DNA of 64,000 nt from Blautia hominis (GTDB lineage: Bacteria > Bacillota > Clostridia > Lachnospirales > Lachnospiraceae): NCBI GenBank assembly GCA_002270465.1, contig NQOF01000005.1, forward strand, positions 62,001 through 126,000. Reading direction: 5' to 3'. Numbering within the stretch: position 1 is the first letter of the stretch; each line of letters starts with the position of its first letter. The position numbers were made by a program, and so were the translations under genes. Positions 26,179 through 32,973 of this stretch are shown here, piece after piece. The notes under the pieces were generated by a model. That model was not told the DNA's origin. It worked only from the letters and a program-made list of their open reading frames with translations, and did no database searches.

Positions 26179-26700
26179 TCATTTTCTGCTAACCCTTGCA
26201 CTTTCATATCCCAGAATAACTTCACCGGCTTCTAACTTCGACAATGCAGCGATATGTGCACCAGCTCTTACAATCGCCCGGGCATTTACGTGTACTCCAT
26301 CTTCTACAACAACATTGTGATCTATGATTGTCCAAACCGATATAATGCATCCTTCTCCAATCTTTGTATTTGCATTCACGAGTGCTTTTGGCTCAACAAC
26401 TGTACCTAATTCAATATTGGCACTCTTACTGATATAAGCAGTCGGATGTATCAATGTCGGTATCTGATACCCAACCTCTTTTATTTTTGCTATACATTCC
26501 ATCCGAAACATGTTGTTACCAACTCCTACAAATGCACTGTCATACTCACCATATAGCTTTTTTAGATCATCTGTTTTTCCGACAGTATCTTCGCTATTAT
26601 CATCAAGGAAATCTATTTTTTCAAATTCATCGGTAGCTTCCGCAACCTCTTTTACTACTCTGCCGTGACCACCGGCACCAACGATCAATAATCTTTTCAC
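26179..26700 (-). CDS. NeuD/PglD-like sugar O/N-acyltransferase
   Basis: 173 residues. The N-terminal Rossmann-like PglD_N domain (LLIVGAGGHGRVVKEVAE) is followed by left-handed beta-helix hexapeptide repeats (SANIELGTVVEPKALVNANTK and IGEGCIISVWTIIDHNVVV). It is shorter than the usual 200-220 residues, the last coils being reduced, but has no frameshift. It probably acetylates an amino sugar intermediate, fitting the reductase-sugar transferase fusion that follows. It is the first gene after the 26.7-27.3 kb leader, with a terminator-like hairpin ending 31 bp upstream of its ATG. Confidence 0.8.
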   Translation of the reverse strand: MKRLLIVGAGGHGRVVKEVAEATDEFEKIDFLDDNSEDTVGKTDDLKKLYGEYDSAFVGVGNNMFRMECIAKIKEVGYQIPTLIHPTAYISKSANIELGTVVEPKALVNANTKIGEGCIISVWTIIDHNVVVEDGVHVNARAIVRAGAHIAALSKLEAGEVILGYESARVSRK

Positions 26701-26730
26701 AACAATGTTCCCAATTTATTTCTAAGTACG

Positions 26731-26770
26731 AAAAAAGACTCGTACCAGAAATTCATCTCTAATACGAGCC
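26731..26770 (-). terminator. attenuator-like terminator before the neuD-like gene
   Basis: On the minus strand GGCTCGTATTAGAGAT pairs with ATTTCTGGTACGAGTC over 16 positions counting G-U pairs, followed at once by TTTTTT. It ends 31 nt upstream of the neuD-like start. A terminator this close ahead of an operon gene implies premature termination control. Confidence 0.75.
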
Positions 26771-26776
26771 TCATTC

Positions 26777-26869
26777 GTTCCTATGGGTTTTAGGGGCAAT
26801 TTAATTAACATTCAAGATTTTATTCCCGTCTCTTAGAAGGCCTGCCCTAAATTTTATACCTATAGGAAC
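26777..26869 (-). ncRNA. structured leader RNA element
   Basis: The ends of this 93-nt stretch pair: GTTCCTAT with ATAGGAAC (8 bp), then TTTAGGGCA with TGCCCCTAAA (9-10 bp). They enclose about 45 nt including a GGCCTTCTAAGAGACGGGAA segment. The element sits immediately upstream of the 26731-26770 terminator. I do not recognise a known riboswitch class. The layout (structured aptamer-like domain, then terminator, then gene) is that of a cis-regulatory leader. Confidence 0.55.
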
Positions 26870-27300
26870 AGATACAACCCATCTCGACGAGATTAATTTC
26901 TTGACTGTTCCAATTTATCATACTTTTTTATTATTTCCTACCACAACTTTAAGCCTGCCGGATACAATCCGTGCAGGCTTAGTCCGTTCCCCCTTATTGT
27001 ATTTTTGCTCTGGATTGGGTTAATTATAGATCAACCAGAGAGGCCAACATGTTTCAATCAGTTTAGAATGCTTAATTTGGCCTGTCCAGCACAAAAATTA
27101 TAAAAGGAAGAAACAACTAAGCTTGCAAACCCTTAAAAATACTGGGCTTCTCTTGGTTGTTCCTATTAAATAATTATCCTTAAAACTTGTTTTTAAACTT
27201 CGTGAATTCTTTCTTAATCATGATGCTTCCTTTTTATTTGATTTTGTTGCTAACCTACTAAACACTTATTACCATACCCATATCCATTGTCTACACCCTA
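26870..27300 (-). other. leader region with serial inverted repeats
   Basis: Non-coding interval between the capD-like gene and the neuD-like gene apart from a 13-codon frame. Stems seen: AAGCCTGC-CGGAT with ATCCG-GCAGGCTT (26951-26980), CTCTGG-TTG with its complement (27008-27041), AGGCCAA with TTGGCCT (27040-27083), and AACAACCAAG with CTTAGTTGTT (27110-27162). These suggest a long folded 5' region or read-through control of the downstream sugar genes. Confidence 0.5.
27180..27221 (-). CDS. 13-residue putative leader peptide
   Basis: ATG at 27221 preceded by AAAAAGGAAGCATC, a good ribosome site, encodes MIKKEFTKFKNKF and a TAA. It is followed by the 27110-27162 stem and the rest of the structured leader. 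It is lysine/phenylalanine rich. It could be an attenuation leader peptide or simply a chance short frame; there is no homology support. Confidence 0.4.
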   Translation of the reverse strand: MIKKEFTKFKNKF

Positions 27301-29553
27301 TTACAAAATAACGTTATCTGGTTTATAAGTCGGCACCACCCTCTTTACCAACTCACAGATATCCTGTCTATTCCTATAACTAACCGTTGCCAGCCCCTCC
27401 AAGTCTCCTAAAAACTTCTCCGTATCAAACGGAATCGGACTCCCAATATGTATCAACTTATTCGGCGTAGTCTTCATCCCCTCCTCCGCCATAAGTTTCT
27501 CCTCGTAAAGCTTCTCCCCAGGCCTCAACCCAGTATACACAACCGATATATCCACATCCGGCTTATACCCCGACAACTTTATCAAATTCCGTGCCAACGT
27601 ATCAATCTTCACCGGCGCCCCCATATCCAGCACAAATATCTCTCCACCTTTCGCATACGTTCCCGCTTGCAACACGAGACTCACTGCTTCAGGTATCGTC
27701 ATAAAGTACCGAATGATATCCGGATGTGTAACCGTAACCGGCCCGCCAGCCTCAATTTGTTTCTTAAAAAGCGGAATCACAGACCCATTACTCCCTAAAA
27801 CATTACCAAATCGAACCGCCACAAAATCGGTAGGCTTTCTCTGGCCCTCTTCACAATCCGCACCCTTTTCCCTGGTAGCCGCAGCCACTTCATAATCTGC
27901 ACCTTCATCATGCCCATTCAAGTCCGGCAAAATAATCGGCCCGCCCTGTTTACTCAGCCTATCCATAGTCTGAATCACCATCTCACAAAGCCTCTTACTT
28001 GCCCCCATAATATTCGTAGGATTAACTGCCTTATCCGTACTGATCAGCACAAATTTCTCGCACCCACTCTGCAGTGCCGCGCTGGCAGTCTTATACGTCC
28101 CCAAAACATTATTCTTTATGGCCTCACAAGGACTAGTCTCCATCAAAGGCACATGTTTATGTGCCGCCGCATGATAAACCACATCCGGCCTATACTCAGC
28201 AAACACACTGTTAATCCTTCTGCTATCCCTCACCGATCCAATCAATACAACCAAATCCAACTTAGGATATTTCCGCCTCAACTCCTGCTCAATGTCATAA
28301 GCATTATTCTCATATATGTCAAATATGATCAACCGTTTCGGACCATGCGCCGCAATCTGCCGACATAACTCACTACCAATAGAACCACCTCCACCCGTAA
28401 CAAGAATCGTCTTATTCCGCAGCGCATTAAAAATTTCCTCCATATTGACCTTAATGGGATCTCTTCCCAGCAGATCCTCCACAGCCACACTCTTCATCTT
28501 ACTGATCGCCACTTCCCCATTCACCAACTGATAAATCCCGGGAAGTATCTTCAGTTCACATCCAGTCTCCTTGCAGATATTCAATATATCCCTTTTCTCC
28601 TCAGCCGAAGCACTGGGAATCGCAAGCAAAATCTGGTCAATCTTATATTTCTCTGCACTCAGCAGAATATCATCCCTATTTCCAACAATAGGAATCCCTT
28701 CTATGTAACGTCCCATCTTATTAGGATTATCATCAATAATACAGCAAACCTTCGCCTTAACCTCACTGGCCCTATTCAGGTCTCTGATTATAATCTGCCC
28801 CGCAGCACCTGCCCCAATCAACATAACTCGATGAAGAACCGCATCCTCTTCACTCTGTTTATTCCTATTACGCTCCAACAGAATAAACCGATAAGAAAAC
28901 CGAACCGCAACCGTAAACACAAACTGCAGCATAATCCCAAACAAATAATAAGAAATCGGCATTCTTTTCACAAACAAAGTAATCCCAATTATCTGAAACA
29001 ACCCAGTCACAACATTCGCCGCCCCAATCCGGAACAACTCACTAAAACTGGCAAACCGCCAAACACTCTTATACAGCCTCAACACCCAATAAACAGCAAT
29101 GCTAAACACCGTGTACCAAGGCGCAAACTTCAAAAATGCCCCCAGATAAACATCCGGAATCAAAGAATACCGACAGTCAAACCTAACCCATAAAGCCAGC
29201 ATAAACGCCGCGTTTACAGCCACAACATCATAAAGCATCAGCCAAAGCGCAATCGCCTGCCAATGTTCCATAACCTTTCTCTTCTTACCAGCCTTCTGTA
29301 TCAACTCTTCCTGAACCCTGTCTCTTTCCTCATTCGTCTGTGCCGCTTTCCATCTTCTCTCTTCCTCACCGGTCATACCGGAGCCATGTTCCATGCTCTC
29401 GTCATATCCAGCATCCTCTCTGCCACGAATAAACGCCTCCTGCTCATTATCCTCTCTCTTCCTGTCTCCGGAATTGATCTTCGCCAAAGCAAACACCATC
29501 ACGAACAGGAACAGTACAAGCAGAAGCAGCAGCACAATGATTATCTGCCACAT
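27301..29553 (-). CDS. CapD-like membrane-bound UDP-sugar 4,6-dehydratase
   Basis: 750 residues, long for this family. An N-terminal membrane anchor (MWQIIIVLLLLLVLFLFVMV) and a charged spacer precede about four transmembrane helices (residues 105-230), a CoA-binding-like Rossmann domain (VMLIGAGAAGQIIIRDLNRA) and the SDR catalytic domain (TILVTGGGGSIGSELCRQI, YHAAAHKHVPLME, STDKAVNPTNIMGASKRLCE, RFGNVLGSNGSVIPLF). About 45 extra residues with repeated acidic/GAD motifs are inserted between MVIQTMD and FVAVRFG. The enzyme converts UDP-GlcNAc to a 4-keto-6-deoxy sugar. First gene of the capsule locus proper, with a GGGGAG ribosome site. Confidence 0.9.
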   Translation of the reverse strand: MWQIIIVLLLLLVLFLFVMVFALAKINSGDRKREDNEQEAFIRGREDAGYDESMEHGSGMTGEEERRWKAAQTNEERDRVQEELIQKAGKKRKVMEHWQAIALWLMLYDVVAVNAAFMLALWVRFDCRYSLIPDVYLGAFLKFAPWYTVFSIAVYWVLRLYKSVWRFASFSELFRIGAANVVTGLFQIIGITLFVKRMPISYYLFGIMLQFVFTVAVRFSYRFILLERNRNKQSEEDAVLHRVMLIGAGAAGQIIIRDLNRASEVKAKVCCIIDDNPNKMGRYIEGIPIVGNRDDILLSAEKYKIDQILLAIPSASAEEKRDILNICKETGCELKILPGIYQLVNGEVAISKMKSVAVEDLLGRDPIKVNMEEIFNALRNKTILVTGGGGSIGSELCRQIAAHGPKRLIIFDIYENNAYDIEQELRRKYPKLDLVVLIGSVRDSRRINSVFAEYRPDVVYHAAAHKHVPLMETSPCEAIKNNVLGTYKTASAALQSGCEKFVLISTDKAVNPTNIMGASKRLCEMVIQTMDRLSKQGGPIILPDLNGHDEGADYEVAAATREKGADCEEGQRKPTDFVAVRFGNVLGSNGSVIPLFKKQIEAGGPVTVTHPDIIRYFMTIPEAVSLVLQAGTYAKGGEIFVLDMGAPVKIDTLARNLIKLSGYKPDVDISVVYTGLRPGEKLYEEKLMAEEGMKTTPNKLIHIGSPIPFDTEKFLGDLEGLATVSYRNRQDICELVKRVVPTYKPDNVIL

Positions 29554-29639
29554 AATATCTCCCCTCGTATTTCCAAATCTTTTTATCTCTTTATTTTTTA
29601 TTTATTATTACTTTGAATATTCTCTGCCCACAAAAGACA

Positions 29640-29730
29640 ATTCTTCGCCGACCCCGTAAAGGAGCCGACCGGCGATATTCAACCGGAAACCATGCGTCAC
29701 TGGCGCACAGCCTCTTGCCAGTTTCCCGGC
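29640..29730 (-). ncRNA. candidate guide/omega-like RNA downstream of the TnpB-like gene
   Basis: On the minus strand CCGGGAAAC (29729-29721) pairs with GTTTCCGG (29690-29683) and encloses ACTGGC/GCCAGT (29722-29717 with 29704-29699), a compact nested fold of about 50 nt. It continues GGTTGAATATCGCCGG into a second GC-rich hairpin (29670-29641). A weak promoter-like pair, TAGACA and TATATA, lies just upstream, placing the predicted RNA start at the fold. It lies between the stop of the TnpB-like gene and capD, the position where TnpB and TldR guide RNAs are encoded. The identity is inferred. Confidence 0.5.
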
Positions 29731-29733
29731 ATC

Positions 29734-29764
29734 TATATAAGAGTGATATTCACACTTATGTCTA
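29734..29764 (-). promoter_or_regulatory. possible promoter for the structured RNA
   Basis: Minus-strand TAGACA at 29764-29759 and TATATA at 29739-29734, spacer 19 (or 18 with TTATAT). The match is weak, but the predicted transcription start falls at the first G of the folded RNA. Confidence 0.35.
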
Positions 29765-29779
29765 AATTATTTGTCTGAC

Positions 29780-30982
29780 TCATTTCCTCTTCCGCTCAAA
29801 ATCCTTCAGGCATTTCACCCCAAGATTCCTCGCGCTGTTTAGGAACCGGCTGCCCTGATGCCCATTCTCACACTCAAACATAGTCCCATTTTTCTTGATC
29901 TTCCCGCCGCAGACAAAACACTTACTGCTTGTCCCTTCCGCACTAAGCTCCAGAACCACAATTCCGGCGCCCCATGCCTTATATTTCAGAAATTCTCTTA
30001 TCCTGCTTCCCAAATACAATGGCGAATACATTCCTGAACGATACTGGACAACTTTCGTAAACTCCTTATCATAAGACGGAAATACGATCACACTGGCCTC
30101 TTCCCTCACACAGAAATCCACAATTTCCCTGCTCACCTGATGCGCATAATGCTCAGACAGGTTTCTTAACCGCAGATAATATTTGTGATTCGCATGAGGA
30201 GCATTATCTTTGTCCGTGTAAACTCTGGATTTCTCGATTTTCTCCAAAAGGACCTTACATTTGCTTCTGTACGCATCCCCGCCTCTGCAGGAATACACAG
30301 CCTTTTGTTTCCCATCCCCATCCAGCACACAGCACATAGCAAAAATGTCCGTATTCGTAAATTGTACGCTGCAGACATTTTCTTTTTCCTTCATCCGCTC
30401 TTTTGCGTTCCTGGCATCCTCTGTCTGCTGTTTTACAGGCACATGCAGCCAAAATCCCTTCTCCCTAAAAACTACCGTAGGAGAAAGCACCATACCTTCC
30501 TCAGGTACCAACTGCCCCTTTAACCTGCAGTCCATCCAGTTCCACCTGTTTCCATCCCATACTTTCAGAGAAATCTTATTATCCCTAAAATCCTTATACA
30601 TCCCCTTAAAGTAGGTAACCGATGCATCAATGGTGTCCGGTATGGTATAGACCAGATCATCACCTGAATTCTTATACTTTTCCGTATAACTTTTTAAACT
30701 GGCAGAAGCTTTATTAATAGCCGAACGCCTGAAATATACCGGAACCCTGTCAAACGGCAGCGGCCTCTCGGGCACTCTCCCGTCCCTCCCCGGAATGGTT
30801 AAGCGTTCCAGCGCGCCCTGCATCTGAAGGAGATTCAATTCCCATATTTCCTCATGGTCCAGAAGCAGACGAAAATAAAAGTCCAGCACCTGTCTGTAAT
30901 ATTTCTCTGTTTCTGTCAGCCATTCCGGGTGAGAACAGCGAAGTTTGTATTTAATTGTCTTAATACTGTATCCTGTTTTCAT
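29780..30982 (-). CDS. TnpB-family protein with degraded RuvC active site
   Basis: 400 residues with the IS605 OrfB/TnpB layout: an N-terminal wedge-like domain (MKTGYSIKTIKYKLRC), a helical middle, then the RuvC-like fold and zinc ribbon. At RuvC-I (about 205-215) the sequence is SVQFTNTDIFAM where active enzymes have GIDLG. At RuvC-II (about 299) it is VIVFPSYDKE where IED is expected. At RuvC-III (about 380) it is SRFLNSARN where D-x-N-A-A is expected. The zinc ribbon is intact (CFVCGG...FECENGH). No TnpA is nearby. It is probably nuclease-dead and domesticated, like the TldR repressors, though this family may simply be divergent. Weak ribosome site; 103 bp from the nearest promoter. Confidence 0.72.
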   Translation of the reverse strand: MKTGYSIKTIKYKLRCSHPEWLTETEKYYRQVLDFYFRLLLDHEEIWELNLLQMQGALERLTIPGRDGRVPERPLPFDRVPVYFRRSAINKASASLKSYTEKYKNSGDDLVYTIPDTIDASVTYFKGMYKDFRDNKISLKVWDGNRWNWMDCRLKGQLVPEEGMVLSPTVVFREKGFWLHVPVKQQTEDARNAKERMKEKENVCSVQFTNTDIFAMCCVLDGDGKQKAVYSCRGGDAYRSKCKVLLEKIEKSRVYTDKDNAPHANHKYYLRLRNLSEHYAHQVSREIVDFCVREEASVIVFPSYDKEFTKVVQYRSGMYSPLYLGSRIREFLKYKAWGAGIVVLELSAEGTSSKCFVCGGKIKKNGTMFECENGHQGSRFLNSARNLGVKCLKDFERKRK

Positions 30983-31011
30983 TCACTTATTCCAATAAAT
31001 GGGACATATTT

Positions 31012-31027
31012 TTTTAGAAATGCGACA
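31012..31027 (+). repeat. inverted repeat left
   Basis: TTTTAGAAATGCGACA. A related word AATGGGACAT lies 20 bp further left (30998-31007), giving a direct half-site resemblance to AATGCGACAT, as in paired recombinase-binding sites. Confidence 0.75.
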
Positions 31028-31084
31028 TCAAAAGACAGGAAATAGTATTAACAAAAATAATTTTCCGGTCTTTAGTCAAAACTA

Positions 31085-31113
31085 AGTTTAACGCTAAAAG
31101 CCTCTAAAGTCAA
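31085..31113 (-). promoter_or_regulatory. outward promoter inside the invertible segment
   Basis: On the minus strand TTGACT (31113-31108), a 17-nt spacer and TAAACT (31090-31085): 5/6 and 4/6 matches to the housekeeping consensus with ideal spacing. It reads left across the inverted repeat toward the TnpB-like gene start at 30982. Confidence 0.55.
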
Positions 31114-31213
31114 TATGCCAAAAAATAATGGCAATTTTTTGGCTATTTTTAGTATATTCGGAACCACTGGAAAACTTTACCGGATATAAAATGAAAACCG
31201 TGATATTTTGGCA

Positions 31214-31237
31214 CCATTAATAGAAAATCATTAATGG
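31214..31237. promoter_or_regulatory. operator-like palindrome upstream of the integrase
   Basis: CCATTAAT and ATTAATGG, a perfect 8-bp inverted repeat with an 8-nt spacer, 55 bp before the integrase ATG. The right arm is also the beginning of a 23-bp direct repeat that recurs after the gene. Confidence 0.5.
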
Positions 31238-31291
31238 TCAGAAAAGTGGTCTGAATTTGTACAATAAATTCATAATTTTTAGGAGGTCAAT

Positions 31292-32428
31292 ATGTCCAGA
31301 AAAGGTGAAAATATCAGAAAAAGGAAAGATGGACGTTGGGAAGCACGATATATCAAAGGGCGTGATATGGACGGTAAGATCCGTTACGGTTATCTGTACG
31401 GCAGGTCCTACACGGAAGTAAAAGATAAAAAAAACAAGATCATATCCGAAAATCCTAATTTTTATCTGTATGGCAGGCAGTCCTCTACACCGCCCCATAA
31501 TGACCAGATCTGTACCGTAAGCATACAGTGGAAAGCCCATATCCGCTATACCGTGAAAGAAAGCACGTATTCCAACTATGAGGAAATTCTTGACAACCAT
31601 ATTCTGCCCCTCCTGGGCCAAATGCAGGTTAAAAAGTTTACAAACCACACCCTCACAGGTTTTGTGCAAAAGGAGCTGGAGCAGGGAATGGCCTTCGGAA
31701 GTATCCATGTGATCCTAAGTGTGCTCAAAAACATTCTCCGGTATGCTCAGGAATTCGGTTACTTCCCGGCTGAGCCGCTTAAATTCCCCCGTATCCCCTC
31801 AAGCAGCAGTGATATACAGATTATGAGCGGTGAGGATTACAAGAAACTCGATTCCTACCTGTTCAACAATATGGATCCCTTTTCTTTTGGTATCCTCTTA
31901 TGCATGTACACCGGAATCCGTGTAGGCGAACTGAGCGGCCTGAAATGGGAAGACATTGATTTTGCCCAGTGCAAAATTCAAATACGCCGTACTGTGACAC
32001 GTGTAAAAAACCCGAATATGCTCATAACAGACGGAAAAAGTCAATGCTCCCGCACACATTTGAATATCGGCACTCCCAAAACACCAACATCCATACGTTC
32101 CATTCCTCTGCCTGACAGACTTCTGGCACTGGCTGCGCCTTTAAAGACGGACAGCAGCTATTTTGTCCTAACCGGAACAGAAAAATGCATGGAGCCAAGG
32201 ACAATACAACGCAGATACGCCGCTCTTTTAAAAAAATGCCGGATCCCTCACATAAAAATCCACGCACTCCGCCACCAGTTCTCATGCCGCTGGATAGAAC
32301 AGGGTTTTGACACAAAATCCCTGTCCGAAATCCTGGGCCACACTTCTGTAAAGACAACGCTTGACTTATATGTGCATATACAGCCGGATACCAAGCGCAG
32401 GTATATGAACCAGCTCACAATACTATGA
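31292..32428 (+). CDS. tyrosine site-specific integrase (candidate invertase)
   Basis: 378 residues. An N-terminal arm-type DNA-binding domain (about 1-60, KRKDGRWEARYIKGRD) is followed by a core-binding domain (75-160) and a catalytic domain with R (YTGIRVGELSGL, about 208), a lysine in the IGTPKTPTSIRSIPLP hairpin, H-x-x-R (HALRHQFS, about 323), GH (LGHTSVKTT) and Y (LDLYVHI, about 359). All catalytic residues are present. AGGAGG lies 8 nt before the ATG. There are no phage or conjugation genes around it. Its position between inverted repeats next to a capsule operon suggests a DNA-inversion role. Confidence 0.88.
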   Translation: MSRKGENIRKRKDGRWEARYIKGRDMDGKIRYGYLYGRSYTEVKDKKNKIISENPNFYLYGRQSSTPPHNDQICTVSIQWKAHIRYTVKESTYSNYEEILDNHILPLLGQMQVKKFTNHTLTGFVQKELEQGMAFGSIHVILSVLKNILRYAQEFGYFPAEPLKFPRIPSSSSDIQIMSGEDYKKLDSYLFNNMDPFSFGILLCMYTGIRVGELSGLKWEDIDFAQCKIQIRRTVTRVKNPNMLITDGKSQCSRTHLNIGTPKTPTSIRSIPLPDRLLALAAPLKTDSSYFVLTGTEKCMEPRTIQRRYAALLKKCRIPHIKIHALRHQFSCRWIEQGFDTKSLSEILGHTSVKTTLDLYVHIQPDTKRRYMNQLTIL

Positions 32429-32455
32429 ATCGGAATTATGAATGGTCACCAAAAT

Positions 32456-32496
32456 GGTCAGAAGCTGCCGGACGCGCCTTCTGACCTGTCTTTTTT
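32456..32496 (+). terminator. rho-independent terminator of the integrase
   Basis: GGTCAGAAG (32456-32464) pairs with CTTCTGACC (32478-32486), followed by TGTC and TTTTTT. It lies 28 bp after the integrase stop and overlaps the inner word of the right inverted repeat. Confidence 0.85.
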
Positions 32497-32502
32497 ATCT
32501 CC

Positions 32503-32518
32503 TGTCGCATTTCTAAAA
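32503..32518 (-). repeat. inverted repeat right
   Basis: TGTCGCATTTCTAAAA, exact reverse complement of 31012-31027. Confidence 0.75.
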
Positions 32519-32870
32519 TAATATGGTTAAAGATATACCATCCCCCAAAGCCTGCACAGAGGCATACCTTCTGCCATTATCCGCCTTCCTCCATATTCAT
32601 ACATCTTCCCCAAAAAGATGTTTCTTACACAAAATATCCCTAAAAACTTTCTATAAATCCATAAATCAAATCCATAAATCAAAACAGGTATCTCCTTGCC
32701 AAATCCTCGCACGGAAATTTGAGCACTTACACCCATCTTCCTCTTACACACAATACACATCCCTCCCGGAAAGCTTTTTTGTCACACAAAGAAGTTGGGC
32801 GAGATTTTCCACATAACAAAAAAGGCCCCGCACCACACGGACCCCCTCTATCTCTTTATCATCCCATCAC
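32519..32870. other. gene-free spacer right of the invertible segment
   Basis: About 350 bp of C- and A-rich sequence with no supported gene, rRNA or strong promoter. Frames here are short or run antisense into murF. If the segment inverted, its promoter would fire into this spacer and then antisense into murF. Confidence 0.5.
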
Positions 32871-32920
32871 AAAAGTGAAAACCCCCGCCGTATCATTCAC
32901 CGGCAGGGGTTTCCACTTTT
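32871..32920 (-). terminator. strong bidirectional terminator after murF
   Basis: AAAAGTGAAAACCCCCGCCG (32871-32890) and CGGCAGGGGTTTCCACTTTT (32901-32920) form a stem of about 20 bp with a 10-nt loop and A/T tails on both sides. It lies 54 bp after the murF stop. Confidence 0.9.
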
Positions 32921-32973
32921 ATGATTATTCTCATTATCAAACTCAGTATCTCAAAATTCAAACATTTTGTCAA

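Larger units (their letters stand above)
31012..32518. repeat. putative invertible segment carrying the integrase
   Basis: A 1,507-bp segment bounded by the 16-bp inverted repeats TTTTAGAAATGCGACA (31012-31027) and TGTCGCATTTCTAAAA (32503-32518). A second shared word just inside, AAAGACAGG (31031-31039) and CCTGTCTTT (32485-32493), extends the symmetry. It encodes one tyrosine integrase and contains an outward-facing promoter. Inversion would move that promoter from the TnpB-like/capsule side to the murF side. Confidence 0.7.

Noticed and set aside
26951-26980. Strong hairpin as a terminator for capD
   Set aside because: Stem is strong (AAGCCTGC/GCAGGCTT) but no T-run follows on the minus strand; kept as part of the leader.
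29780-30982. Intact IS200/IS605 transposon
   Set aside because: No TnpA gene and no left-end/right-end hairpin pair flank the TnpB-like gene, and its catalytic residues appear lost.
29780-30982. Type V CRISPR effector (Cas12f-like)
   Set aside because: No repeat-spacer array, Cas1 or Cas2 is in the window, and the size and zinc ribbon fit TnpB.
31292-32428. Prophage or ICE integrase
   Set aside because: No phage, relaxase or replication genes on either side, and no tRNA attachment site was seen.
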